A stretch of 64,000 nucleotides of DNA. It comes from an uncultured Collinsella sp. Its GTDB lineage: Bacteria; Actinomycetota; Coriobacteriia; Coriobacteriales; Coriobacteriaceae. A model generated the notes under the pieces. The model was not told where the DNA came from, did no database searches, and worked only from the letters and a program-made list of their open reading frames with translations. Made by a program: the position numbers and the translations under genes. Positions 26,120-34,704 of this stretch are shown here, piece after piece. How positions within the stretch are numbered: the stretch's first letter is position 1; every line of letters begins with the position of its first letter. Where the stretch lies: contig CATWVA010000007.1 in assembly GCA_958354105.1 (NCBI GenBank), positions 1 to 64,000 of the forward strand, read 5' to 3'.

Positions 26120-27334
26120 ATGACGGCGGCATCCAACAATTCAATGCAACTTGAGGGAAAAACGATCCTGCTGGGCATTACCGGCGGGATCGCCGCCTAT
26201 AAGTCGTGCAATATCGTGCGCCTGCTGCAAAAGCGCGGCGCCCGCGTCAAGGTCGTTATGAGCGAGCATGCCACGGAGTTCGTGGGGCCGCTCACCTTCC
26301 GCGCGCTTACGGGCGAGCCCGTTGCCGTGGGCCTGTTCGACGACCCTTCCGACCCCATCCACCATATCTCGCTGGCGCAGGAGCCCGACTTGGTGGTCGT
26401 AGCGCCCGCGACGGCCAATATCATCGCTAAGATGGCCAACGGCATTGCCGATGACCTTATCTCCACGACGCTGCTCGCCACGCCGCGACCCATTGTGATC
26501 GCGCCTGCCATGAACAATGGCATGTGGAAGGCGCCGGCGACGCAGGCCAACATGGCCACGCTGCGCGACAGAGGCGTGCATGTGGTGGGACCCGGCAGCG
26601 GCTACCTTGCCTGTGGCGACGTGGACACAGGCCGCATGAGCGAGCCCCAGGACATCGTCGAGGCTGTCTGTGAGGTGCTCAACCCCGCGCCTCAGGACCT
26701 GGCAGACAAGCGCATCGTGATTACCGCCGGCCCCACGCACGAACCGATCGACCCGGTGAGATTCATTGGCAACCGTTCTTCAGGCAAGATGGGCATCGCC
26801 CTGGCGGGGGAGGCCGCACGCCGCGGTGCCGAGGTCACGCTCGTGTTGGGAACGACATCGCTCGATATCCCCCGCGGCGTGGAGTGCGTGCGCGTGCAGA
26901 CCGCCGCAGAGATGCTCCAGGCGGCCCTGAGCGCCTTCCAGACGGCCGATGCGGCCATTTGCGCGGCTGCCGTCGCCGACTACACCCCCGCGGCCCCTGC
27001 GGACCATAAGCTCAAAAAGGCCAACGAGCGCTTGGATCGCATCGAACTGGTCGAAACGGTCGATATTTTGGCCGAGCTCTCGCGCCAGAAGGGCGAGCGA
27101 TGCGTGATCGGATTTGCGGCCGAGACTGATAACGTTGTCGAGTACGCTGAGCGCAAATTGGCCCGCAAGGGTTGCGATGCAATTATCGCCAACGATGTCT
27201 CGCGCGCCGATTCGGGCTTTGGGACCGACACCAACAAGGCCTGGATTGTGAGCACAACGGGTACGCAAGAACTTCCCGTACTAACAAAACCCCAGCTCGC
27301 AGATACAATTTTGGACTTGCTTCAAAATTTGTAA
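26120..27334 (+). CDS. coaBC: Bifunctional phosphopantothenoylcysteine decarboxylase/synthetase
   Basis: A 404-residue fusion for coenzyme A synthesis. The N-terminal flavoprotein CoaC domain (residues 12-185) has ITGGIAAYKS, VVAPATANIIAKMA and the PAMNNGMW loop. The CoaB domain (residues 195-404) has ITAGPTHEPIDPVRFIGNRSSGKMG, shown here only as its parts: TAGPT, FIGNRSSGKMG and AAVADYTP. The normal length argues for both activities. It ends the plus-strand array, 80 bp before tRNA-Pro. Confidence 0.95.
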   Translation: MTAASNNSMQLEGKTILLGITGGIAAYKSCNIVRLLQKRGARVKVVMSEHATEFVGPLTFRALTGEPVAVGLFDDPSDPIHHISLAQEPDLVVVAPATANIIAKMANGIADDLISTTLLATPRPIVIAPAMNNGMWKAPATQANMATLRDRGVHVVGPGSGYLACGDVDTGRMSEPQDIVEAVCEVLNPAPQDLADKRIVITAGPTHEPIDPVRFIGNRSSGKMGIALAGEAARRGAEVTLVLGTTSLDIPRGVECVRVQTAAEMLQAALSAFQTADAAICAAAVADYTPAAPADHKLKKANERLDRIELVETVDILAELSRQKGERCVIGFAAETDNVVEYAERKLARKGCDAIIANDVSRADSGFGTDTNKAWIVSTTGTQELPVLTKPQLADTILDLLQNL

Positions 27335-27342
27335 AAAAGTTC

Positions 27343-27372
27343 TTGCACAAGTCTAAAGTTTCGGGTTAATAT
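27343..27372 (+). promoter_or_regulatory. Promoter of tRNA-Pro
   Basis: TTGCAC (27343-27348) and TAATAT (27367-27372) with 18 bp between, directly after the coaBC stop. Confidence 0.65.
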
Positions 27373-27414
27373 ACTCCCTGTTGCGAGCGAGAGCAGAGCA
27401 ACAAACAAAAGCTT

Positions 27415-27491
<77 letters not shown>

Positions 27492-27500
27492 GAAGTTTGC

Positions 27501-27530
27501 AGGTCAGGCACCTAGTGCCTGACCTTTTTT
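27501..27530 (+). terminator. tRNA-Pro terminator
   Basis: AGGTCAGGCAC pairs with GTGCCTGACCT, followed by six T. Confidence 0.88.
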
Positions 27531-27536
27531 GTTTTA

Positions 27537-27951
27537 AGCAATTGCTTAATTTTGATTAAGCAACAGGGTGCCAAAAATCTACCTACGCGATAATCGCTAT
27601 TTGTGGCTACTTGCGCGTTTTGCACGCGCTTGAGCCGATTTATTAACGCGATATGAATCTACATACGCGTAGCTGGTATACAGTCGAGTACAGGCTGTAT
27701 TTATCGCGGCAATTTACGCAGATATAGCGACTATAACGAACAAGCGTGTCGCTGTATTTATTCCAGTAGTCCACATGATCGGTGGACAAGTGGGCTGTTG
27801 CAACGAAACGCCAAGCAGGATGGGCTCTATACGAGGGCGCAGCAGAGGTAATGGCGGGGGAGCGCGGCAGACGCTCTGAGAGCCGCCGTATGGCCCCATT
27901 TTTCCTCAAATCGACTACCTGTGCCATGAACCTCAAATTGTTCGAGAATCG
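27537..27951. other. Gene-poor AT-rich stretch
   Basis: No convincing gene is seen. A small inverted repeat (TTGCTTAA...TTAAGCAA) lies near 27541-27562, and several short ACGCG/CGCGATA motifs recur around 27580-27720. It marks the edge of the surface-protein island after tRNA-Pro. Confidence 0.4.
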
Positions 27952-27987
27952 CCAAAAGAAAGGCCCGCGCGGAGTCGCACGGGCCTT
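27952..27987 (-). terminator. Terminator of the pilin gene
   Basis: On the minus strand AAGGCCCGTGCG pairs with CGCGCGGGCCTT and is followed by TCTTTTGG. It lies 12 bp past the stop. Confidence 0.8.
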
Positions 27988-27999
27988 GCATTAGACAAG

Positions 28000-28989
28000 C
28001 TAGAAGCACCAAGCGGGACAGACGCAAAGCAAGCCAGCCGCGCCATCAGTATTCGACGGATTGCCGCTGTAGCCGACACAGAAGTATCTCGTCGTAGAGC
28101 TGAACGGACTCACCGAACGCTCCCACCAATGGTAGCCAATCTGCAGGCAGGCATTTTCAGAATGGTTCTCCGTCACCTTGCCCTTGAAGGCCTTGTACTG
28201 GGAACCCTCGGAGGAAGTCCAGGGATACTCGGCTGCCCAGTAGGAGGTGGGGACGATCTCGGAGTAGCTGAGCAGGAACAGCTTGTCCGAGGTGGCCTTC
28301 ACGGCGGCATTCTCGTCGGTTCCGCCGACGTTGTTCGTCAGCTTCCTGACCGATTTCACCTTGGACTGGAAGTCGGCGGGCATGAGGTTCCAGATTTCGC
28401 CGGAGTTCATCTTCGCGCGGAGTTTGGACTTCTCCCAACCGCCAACGTTGGTTTCTGGTGCGTTCACGCTGGAAGAAATATTCCTCGAGGTGGTGAGGAA
28501 CGTCAGGCCCGCTTTACCGCTTCCATCGGCCAAATCATCGTGGTCGATGCCGATGATCTTGTACTCAAGCGACTGCCCGTCCGTCAGCTTCATCGAGAAC
28601 TTCGTCCCTGCGTCCATCGCTGCCCTCGCCTTGGCGTAAGCGGGCGATACCTCGCCCTTCGCGGCGATGTCCTCGGCCACTGCCTTCTGCTCGTCGAGCG
28701 TCCAGTCCTTCGCGTCCTTGGCGATGGCCGCCTGGACGGTCGCGGAATCGGCTCCTGCGGCACCGCCGCCGGACGCCCCGCCGGCATCGGTGCCGCCGGT
28801 CGTCCCGCTGTTCACCGTGTTGCCGACCAGGTTGAACTGGTTGCGGATGGCTCCGGCCACGCCGGGTCCCGCGAACACGATGACCAGGCCGATGATCGCG
28901 ATGATCAGGACGTACTCGATGATTGATTGGCCTCGGAGAAGAGCACCTCTAGGAGATACCCCCCCCCCGAAGGTTCCGCGCCGCTGCAT
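28000..28989 (-). CDS. Flp-type pilin fused to a DUF6273-like domain, phase-variable leader
   Basis: About 329 residues from ATG 28989. The N-terminal GALLRGQSIIEYVLIIAI is a class III/type IVb prepilin signal: cleavage after Gly of RG|QSIIEY, then a hydrophobic helix. A Gly/Ala/Thr linker follows, then a C-terminal domain with TNVGGWEKSKLR, LFLLSYSEI and HWWERS, matching the DUF6273 lectin-like pattern and ending in CPAWCF. A surface-displayed minor pilin or adhesin is inferred. Ten G lie between the start and the cleavage site. A better-spaced ATG at 28993 (GGGAG 8 bp upstream) reads a different frame and stops after 14 codons; it would be in frame with 9 or 12 G. No pilus assembly genes are nearby. 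Confidence 0.75.
   Translation of the reverse strand: MQRRGTFGGGVSPRGALLRGQSIIEYVLIIAIIGLVIVFAGPGVAGAIRNQFNLVGNTVNSGTTGGTDAGGASGGGAAGADSATVQAAIAKDAKDWTLDEQKAVAEDIAAKGEVSPAYAKARAAMDAGTKFSMKLTDGQSLEYKIIGIDHDDLADGSGKAGLTFLTTSRNISSSVNAPETNVGGWEKSKLRAKMNSGEIWNLMPADFQSKVKSVRKLTNNVGGTDENAAVKATSDKLFLLSYSEIVPTSYWAAEYPWTSSEGSQYKAFKGKVTENHSENACLQIGYHWWERSVSPFSSTTRYFCVGYSGNPSNTDGAAGLLCVCPAWCF
28959..28968 (-). repeat. G10 tract in the prepilin leader
   Basis: Ten consecutive C on the plus strand (G on the coding strand), about 20 bp inside the pilin gene and 30 bp before the cleavage-site codons. This is the longest homopolymer noticed in the window. Confidence 0.85.
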
Positions 28990-29250
28990 ACATATGCGAC
29001 ACTCCCTTCGCTCAGGGCTTGTAGATGCATCGCCGAGCGTAGGACTATCCCAAAAGGTTGCGCTGGTCTTGCCGCAGCGGCAAAGAATAATTAGTCCAAC
29101 GCCTGCGCGGCTTAACCGACCACTCGCATATCCAAATTTGTTGCTCAACAAATTCGCAGGTAGCGTAAGTAAAATTGAGTTGGAAAGCTGGTGGGAACCG
29201 TCTTATAGCCTAAGCCGTTCCAAAAGCCGCGAATACAGGAGGTAAGGTGA

Positions 29251-30855
29251 TTGGGTAACTATAAAGTTGTCTTCAGGGATGACTGGTCCGGGGATTCGAG
29301 TCTGCTGAAATGGGAGCCCGGATGCCCGGCGATGGTAACGGTCGTCCAGGTCGCGAGAAACGTCGACACCTCTGAGGCTTATCTGCAGATAAAGATCGAG
29401 AATCTCTCAGCGGATATCTTGAACTCCATCTCCGGAATCGCCCATGTCGACTATGCCGATGGGTCCAGAGGCTATGTCCCCTTTTCGGAACTAGACTTAG
29501 ACCTGCCGCAATGCGAGCAGGGAGCCCTTAAGGCAACGGCGCTGCCGAGGGGAGACGTCGAGTCCGTTTTCATCAAGCTGCTTCAAATCGACTCCCAGCA
29601 AGGGAAGTGGCACTCGACCGGAGAGCCTGCCGAAGCGCCCGAGCGCGAACCGCTTTCGATGATCGAGAAGGCGATGGCCGAGAGGGACCGCCAGCTGAAG
29701 GAACTGCATGCCGACAGTCGAATCGCCGGCGGCAAGGCGCAGTTCCATCAGGGATGGTGGGTGTGTGCATGCGGGTGCATTAACGTTGAGCGGGAAAGCT
29801 GCCACAGGTGCAAATGCCACAAGGACCTCCTCTCGGATTTGCAGGACGAAGAATCCCTATGCAAATCGGCCGATATACGGTCTCAGAACATATACGACAG
29901 GGCCGATTCACTTATTGCCAGCGGAGAGAGTGTCGAAAACCTGAAAAAAGCGCGTGAACTTTTCAAAGGCATCTCTGGTTGGAAGGACACCGAAGAGCGT
30001 GCTAAGGAATGTTCAGAAAAGCTAGCCGTGCTCGAGCCGAAATCGGCAAAGAAGCGCAAATTGCTGCTATGCCTCGCCACGGCCGCCGCCGTGCTTCTCG
30101 TCTTCTTTCTGACGGCGGGAAGGCCGATGGCGATAAAGGCAATTACTGGGCTGCAAAAAGAAATTCGGTACAGGGAAGCATTCTCGCTTTACGAAGGCGG
30201 CAATTATAGGAAGGCGTATGCCGAATTCAAGTTGATTCGATCATACAGCGATGCGTCGGAGATGGAGGCGAAGGCCGCCAATGCCCTGGCGGAGGATTAT
30301 GCAAAGGAAGGGGATACGGACCAAGCTATCGAATGGTTCAAGAATGCGGACAATGAAACCGGCGCCCACGAGGTCGAATACGGGTACGTGAAGAAGCACT
30401 ATGACAGCAGCGATTCCAAAACGAAGGAATACATGGACGAGCTCGTGGACGTAGGCTATCGCGATGCCACCGAACTTTATTCCGACCTTTACAAACTGGA
30501 TGTAAGGATTCTTGTGAATTCCGATGAGAACGATACCGAAACATCCCTGACAGAAATCGGCTCGAAGTCGATGGGTGACGCCTATGTACACGTTTTCGTT
30601 GACGGCGGAGACCGATCGCAAGAAGAGGTCGATATCCGCGTGTTTGAGGAGTACGCATGGGGCATCGATGGCGAGGTGACAAATAATTATTCTGAAACGC
30701 AGCCCGCGAACTACGTAAAAGGATTCAAGCGCGGGTGGAACCTCATTCGGCTTTGGAATCAAAGTTCCGTTATTTATGACCATAGAATCACGTTAATTGA
30801 GCCCGTGACGGGAGAGACGCTGGCGACGACAGAATTCCGCACTCCCTATAACTAA
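29251..30855 (+). CDS. Zinc-ribbon, single-span membrane protein with TPR-like repeats
   Basis: A 534-residue protein. The start is TTG 29251, chosen because AGGAGGT lies 7 bp upstream and no ATG or GTG fits. Residues 1-120 are strand-rich and may be an interaction domain. Residues about 172-192 (CACGCINVERESCHRCKCH) form a zinc ribbon, followed by an amphipathic helical part. Residues about 272-292 are one membrane span. After it come helical repeats (YEGGNYRKAYAEFKLI, AIEWFKNADN) like TPR units, then a strand-rich C-terminal domain. It is divergent from the pilin gene. Function unknown; a surface or envelope sensor is possible. Confidence 0.7.
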   Translation: MGNYKVVFRDDWSGDSSLLKWEPGCPAMVTVVQVARNVDTSEAYLQIKIENLSADILNSISGIAHVDYADGSRGYVPFSELDLDLPQCEQGALKATALPRGDVESVFIKLLQIDSQQGKWHSTGEPAEAPEREPLSMIEKAMAERDRQLKELHADSRIAGGKAQFHQGWWVCACGCINVERESCHRCKCHKDLLSDLQDEESLCKSADIRSQNIYDRADSLIASGESVENLKKARELFKGISGWKDTEERAKECSEKLAVLEPKSAKKRKLLLCLATAAAVLLVFFLTAGRPMAIKAITGLQKEIRYREAFSLYEGGNYRKAYAEFKLIRSYSDASEMEAKAANALAEDYAKEGDTDQAIEWFKNADNETGAHEVEYGYVKKHYDSSDSKTKEYMDELVDVGYRDATELYSDLYKLDVRILVNSDENDTETSLTEIGSKSMGDAYVHVFVDGGDRSQEEVDIRVFEEYAWGIDGEVTNNYSETQPANYVKGFKRGWNLIRLWNQSSVIYDHRITLIEPVTGETLATTEFRTPYN

Positions 30856-30928
30856 GCATCGGCTTTCAGTCAACGATATTCCGAATGTCGGGCAAATCAA
30901 GTATTTTACGAGTTAGGAAGAGAAGCAC

Positions 30929-31179
30929 ATGCAAATCATCTTTTACGCCCTCATAATCTGCTACGGCATAGCCTGCTATTTTTCAGGGGGGCTAATTGGT
31001 AAAGCAGCGAGTGACAAAGGGTATGGGGACCAGAGGTTAAAGCTGGCCTTCATAATCGTTTCGCGACGCCCGCGAGCGCCGCGATGATCGTTGCGGCGCT
31101 TCCCGACAAGAAGCTCCAAACCAGCGTTTCCGATGATTCGACGCCGCATTCGATAGATGCCGAGCTTCCGAAGCTGTAA
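30929..31179 (+). pseudogene. Small membrane protein gene with a frameshift
   Basis: From ATG 30929 (GGAAGAGAAG upstream) the frame encodes a hydrophobic N-terminus (IIFYALIICYGIACYF) and GKAASDKGYG, then stops at 31087. Another frame continues with AMIVAALPDKKLQ to a TAA at 31179. A two-part layout with 'GKGYG' and 'AALPDKKLQ' is usual for small membrane proteins found beside zinc-ribbon proteins like the one upstream. A frameshift near 31050-31065 joins them. Confidence 0.55.
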
Positions 31180-31300
31180 GGCATCATTGCGAGTGGGCTC
31201 GTTCAAGCTCTGAATTGGCAGTTCAAAATCAGGCATCGCGTAGGGCCGGACTAATGCCTGCGCCCTATGCGATGCCGCCGCACCGGTTTTGCCAAGCGTT

Positions 31301-31531
31301 TCATACCGTCCATCTCTGCGCAATGACGCTCGGAACATTGTCGTTAAAGCTCCCGTGGCAGATGATGTTAGAGACGCTGCAATCCCAGCAGTCGTATCCA
31401 AGCGAAACGCGGCTTTCAAACATGGTGTGCTTCTCGCCTACAGATCGGGCGTTGAATTTGCTCGCGTCCCAAAACGCATACCGCTCGGCGCCTAAAAGCA
31501 CACTCTTAATTCCGTGCAAATCGAGCGTCAA
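31301..31531 (-). pseudogene. Fragment of an unrecognised gene
   Basis: The minus-strand frame encodes protein-like sequence (AERYAFWDASKFN, SLGYDCWDCSVSN) with good codon use and a stop at 31301. There is no convincing start: AAGGAG lies upstream, but the codon at the expected place is AGG, so the ATG may have been lost. TTG 31531 is the only alternative start. Function unknown. Confidence 0.4.
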
Positions 31532-31630
31532 ATCCCAGTGCCTAAATCTCCTTGTTAATTCTCAAAGGAATTCATATATGAGGTGAGGGAGCAAGATGAC
31601 GCGTAAATCCTATTTCCACGGTTATAAACG

Positions 31631-31665
31631 CCAAAAGAAAGCCCTTGCGGGATTGCACTGGCTTT
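31631..31665 (-). terminator. Terminator of the broken pilin-domain gene
   Basis: On the minus strand AAAGCC pairs with GGCTTT across a 16-base loop, followed by CTTTT. Placement and the trailing CTTTTGGCG resemble the terminator of the intact pilin gene, supporting common origin. Confidence 0.55.
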
Positions 31666-31684
31666 CCAGTAATTGCAGGTGAGT

Positions 31685-32323
31685 TTAAAAGCAGAATGCC
31701 GGATAGAAAGGTTCGGTAACTAAGGCTTCCTGGGAGGCATTAGTGGCGTTCTCTCCAAAAATTCTAAAAGCCGTGCCTGGCCAATTAGCATGTGATCATG
31801 ACCACCAATAGCCGGCATGCGTTAGGCTTCCGTAGTTCGAGCTCGATACGCCCTTGGCGGTATACAGTTCATACTGATAACCCTGTGACCATACGGATTC
31901 GCCACCCCACACCTCGGTGACACTAAGGATGAAAACCTCATCGGGTGTAGCCGTAGCTTGAGCAATATAATTACCGCCTTTGTTGTCGGTCATTATATTC
32001 ACGGATTTAATTTTGGCCGTGAGTTCGGTCGGCAAAAGTGCCCAGAGGTCACCCGAATTAAGGCGCCCGCGCAGCTCTGACTTCTCCCAGCCGCCGACGT
32101 TGGTGTTCGTCGAGTTAATACGCTGCTCGCCCATGACATCGTTGGTCGTCTCGATCGTGAGCCCTGCCTTACCGGAGCCATCCGAAGGGTCGTCATGGTT
32201 GATGCCGACGATGCGGTACTCGAGCGTCTCGCCGTTTGCGTCCGTCCTCGATGTGCAGCGGAAGGTTCTCGAGGAGGTCTCCAGCGCGCCGTTCGAGGCG
32301 ACGGATGGAAGGGCGGGCGACAT
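31685..32323 (-). pseudogene. Decayed paralogue of the pilin DUF6273-like domain
   Basis: The minus-strand frame matches the C-terminal domain of the gene at 28000-28989: TNVGGWEKSELRGRLNSG against TNVGGWEKSKLRAKMNSG, and LEYRIVGINHDDPSDGSGKAG against the same block. A TGA at 31796-31798 interrupts the frame after YWWS. Without it the frame would run on to CF and a TAA at 31685, like the intact copy's end. A TAG also lies two codons upstream of the first Met, and the pilin signal is missing. The gene is therefore broken at both ends. Confidence 0.75.
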
Positions 32324-32351
32324 CTCCTATATCGCTCCCGCTGCACCGACG

Positions 32352-32507
32352 TGGGTCCGCGCCCTTGTCGACGTCGACGGAACCATTGACGCCATCGAGA
32401 CATCAAATCACGCCGACCTTGCGTCCTGGGTCGCCAACATCCGTGCTGCGGCGGACGAGATGACAACTCGCATCGCCGACATGCTCATGCATGTGGACGT
32501 CGACTAG
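32352..32507 (+). pseudogene. 3' fragment of an unrecognised plus-strand gene
   Basis: From about 32352 the plus-strand frame has strong GC3 bias and reads as a plausible protein end (VRALVDVDGTIDAIETSN ... MLMHVDVD) to TAG 32507. Its 5' part is replaced by the antisense of the pilin-like remnant, so it looks like the tail of a gene cut by rearrangement. Family unknown. Confidence 0.35.
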
Positions 32508-32534
32508 ACAGGGCGATCCCCGCAACGGGCATTA

Positions 32535-33983
32535 TTATCCGGGAATCGTTTGGTTGCGAGGTACGACAGTGTGAGGGCCTGAGTGGTCAGGCCCGCACAG
32601 GGGGACCGCGATGGTGGCCACCGCACCGCCCGAGGGGCCGTTGGCGAGCGAGACGGAGCCCCCGTGGGCGCTCGCGGCCTCGGAGGCGACGTGGAGGCCG
32701 AGCCCGTAGTGGCGGCCTCCGTCGCGCGAGGAGCGGGACGAGTCGTCTGTGAAGAGGCGCTCGCAGCCGCGTTCGAGGGCAGCGGGAGAAAAGCCCGGTC
32801 CGTCGTCGGCGACCTCGATGACGAGGTACCCGCCCGCGACGTCGCAGGAGACAGCCACGCGCGAGCGCGCGTGCTCGGCGGCGTTGGCCACGAGGTTCGC
32901 GGCGGCTCGCGCCAGGGTGGTTCGGTCGAGCGGGGCCTCGGGCGCGCCCGCGACAGCGGGGCCCGTGGCCGCGTCGAGCGCCACGCCTCGCGCCCGGGCG
33001 ATCTGGGCGGCCTCGGCGAGAACCTGCTCGCAGAGCTCGTCCGGCCGCATGGGGGCCCTCTCCGCCCCGCCGGACCCGCGCGAGGCCTCGATGAGCAGGC
33101 GCACGTAGCCGTCGAGCCTTTCGACACCGTCGGCTATGTCGCGCGCGGCGGCCGAGAGGTCGCCGTCATTCTCATCTTCCAGCTCCTCCGCCACGAAGTC
33201 GGCGTTGGCGCGCAGCACGGTGAGCGGCGTCTTGAGGTCGTGGGCGAGCGACGCCATCTGCTCGCGCTGCCCCCGCTCCGCGGCCCAGCGGGCCTCGAGC
33301 GACTCGGCGAGGGAGACCCGCATGGCGTCCATCGCGGCGAGGACGTCGTTCACCTCGCGCACGTTGGTGCTGCCGACCGCGAAGTCGAGCTCCCCCGCGC
33401 CGACGCGCCCCGCCGCCTCCGCGAGCGGCGCCATCTTGCGCGAGATCACGCGGCTCGCGCGACGCGCCACGAGCGCGAGCGCGAGCGCGCTTCCCGCCGT
33501 GGCGCCGACGAGCATGAGGCTCTGCGGGTTGGGAAGCAGGCCGGCGAGATCGCGCGAGACCCACTGCGGCAGGTACTCGCTGACGAGTGCGCAGGCCCCG
33601 CCGCCCTTGAGCGGGAACGCGGCGTAGGTGAGGCCCGAACCCCCGCCCTTGATCTCCACTGTGCCCGGATCCGCGGCGAGTGCCGCACGGGCCATTTCCG
33701 TCGCGTCCTCGAGCCGCGTGCTCTCGAGGTCTGTCATCAGCACCTTTCCGTCCTTGTTCAGGATGAGGTAGCGGTACGCCGTCGGCACGTCCTGCTGCCC
33801 GCAGACGCCGTCGCGTGCCAGGCCCTCCGCGACCTCGCGCGCATTGGCCGGCCCCCAGCTTGCCTCGTAGACGAAGCCCGCGTTGATCGCCACGGAGAGC
33901 ACCATGAACGAGGCGAGCCACGCCGTGGCGACCGCCGCGAACGCGTAGGCGAAGTAGCGCGCGATGACGAAGGAGAGCGGCAT
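32535..33983 (-). CDS. Sensor histidine kinase of a lantibiotic-immunity-like operon
   Basis: About 482 residues from ATG 33983; GTG 34022, which would overlap the regulator gene, is an alternative. Two membrane helices (about residues 5-35 and 150-175) bracket an extracytoplasmic sensor part. HAMP-like sequence follows, then the H box LAHDLKTPLTVL, the N box LVANAAEHA and G boxes DDGPGFS and GLGLHV. It should autophosphorylate and pass phosphate to the regulator encoded just upstream. The very high GC matches the whole block to 37421. Confidence 0.88.
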   Translation of the reverse strand: MPLSFVIARYFAYAFAAVATAWLASFMVLSVAINAGFVYEASWGPANAREVAEGLARDGVCGQQDVPTAYRYLILNKDGKVLMTDLESTRLEDATEMARAALAADPGTVEIKGGGSGLTYAAFPLKGGGACALVSEYLPQWVSRDLAGLLPNPQSLMLVGATAGSALALALVARRASRVISRKMAPLAEAAGRVGAGELDFAVGSTNVREVNDVLAAMDAMRVSLAESLEARWAAERGQREQMASLAHDLKTPLTVLRANADFVAEELEDENDGDLSAAARDIADGVERLDGYVRLLIEASRGSGGAERAPMRPDELCEQVLAEAAQIARARGVALDAATGPAVAGAPEAPLDRTTLARAAANLVANAAEHARSRVAVSCDVAGGYLVIEVADDGPGFSPAALERGCERLFTDDSSRSSRDGGRHYGLGLHVASEAASAHGGSVSLANGPSGGAVATIAVPLCGPDHSGPHTVVPRNQTIPG

Positions 33984-34009
33984 GCCCCCGCGACCTCGCG
34001 CCCCGGTCC

Positions 34010-34672
34010 TCAGAGCTGCCACTTGTACCCCATCCCCCAGACGGTCGCGATCGGATCGGCGCCGGCCTCGGAGAGTTTCCTCCGCGCGCGGCTGACCTGC
34101 ATGGATATGGCCGCGTCGTCGGCGTCGCTCTCCCAGCCGAGTACCGCCTCGCGTATCTGCGCGCGGCTCATGACCTGCCCGGGGTGGCGGGCGAGATACT
34201 CGCAGATGGCGTACTCGGTGGGCGTGAGCGGCACGGCCTTGTCGCCCACGGCGAGGCCGCGCGCCCCGAGGTCGATCCGCACCTCCCCGAAGGAGAGGGC
34301 GTGCGAGCGCGGTCGGCGCTCACGGCGTAGATGGGCCGCGACCTTGGCGCGCAGTTCCGCGGCCCCGAAGGGCTTGCGGACGTAGTCGTCGGCGCCCAGG
34401 CCGTAGGCGGTCACGGCATCCTCCTCGGCCACGCGCGCGGTCAGGAAGACGATGGGCCCGTCGAAGTCCGGGCGGATCTGCCGCACGAGCTCGAAGCCGT
34501 CGAGCCCCGGCATCATGACGTCGCAGAGCACGAGGTCGAAGCGCGAGAGGTCCATCCCCGGGACCGCCGTCGGGTCCTCGGCCGTGACGACCTCATGGCC
34601 GTCGCGGCCGAGGACCCGCGCGAGCGCGTCGAGGATCGCCCGTTCATCATCCACTGCCAGTATCCTCGCCAT
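34010..34672 (-). CDS. OmpR/PhoB family response regulator
   Basis: 220 residues. The receiver domain has DDE near residue 8, DLVLCDVMMPG (phosphoacceptor Asp) and the switch residues T and K in FLTAR and RKPFGA. The C-terminal winged helix has LTPTEYAICEYLARHPGQVMSR and VWGMGYKW. CAGGAGG lies 6 bp before ATG 34672; longer in-frame starts lack a site. It probably controls the adjacent transporter genes. Confidence 0.92.
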   Translation of the reverse strand: MARILAVDDERAILDALARVLGRDGHEVVTAEDPTAVPGMDLSRFDLVLCDVMMPGLDGFELVRQIRPDFDGPIVFLTARVAEEDAVTAYGLGADDYVRKPFGAAELRAKVAAHLRRERRPRSHALSFGEVRIDLGARGLAVGDKAVPLTPTEYAICEYLARHPGQVMSRAQIREAVLGWESDADDAAISMQVSRARRKLSEAGADPIATVWGMGYKWQL

Positions 34673-34704
34673 GTTGACCTCCTGAAACTCTCGTCGGAAT
34701 TGTA

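Noticed and set aside
27643..27936. Minus-strand frame of 97 codons after tRNA-Pro
   Set aside because: No ribosome-binding site, poor codon use and no recognisable sequence.
31289..31495. Plus-strand frame opposite the fragment at 31301-31531
   Set aside because: The antisense minus frame has better codon use and more protein-like sequence; the plus frame is probably a shadow.
31595..31681. Short frame of 28 codons beginning MTRKSYFH
   Set aside because: It lies over the inferred terminator of the broken pilin-like gene.
32583..34385. Long plus-strand open frame opposite the kinase and regulator
   Set aside because: Shadow of GC-rich minus-strand genes; its translation is Arg/Gly/Glu-rich without domains.
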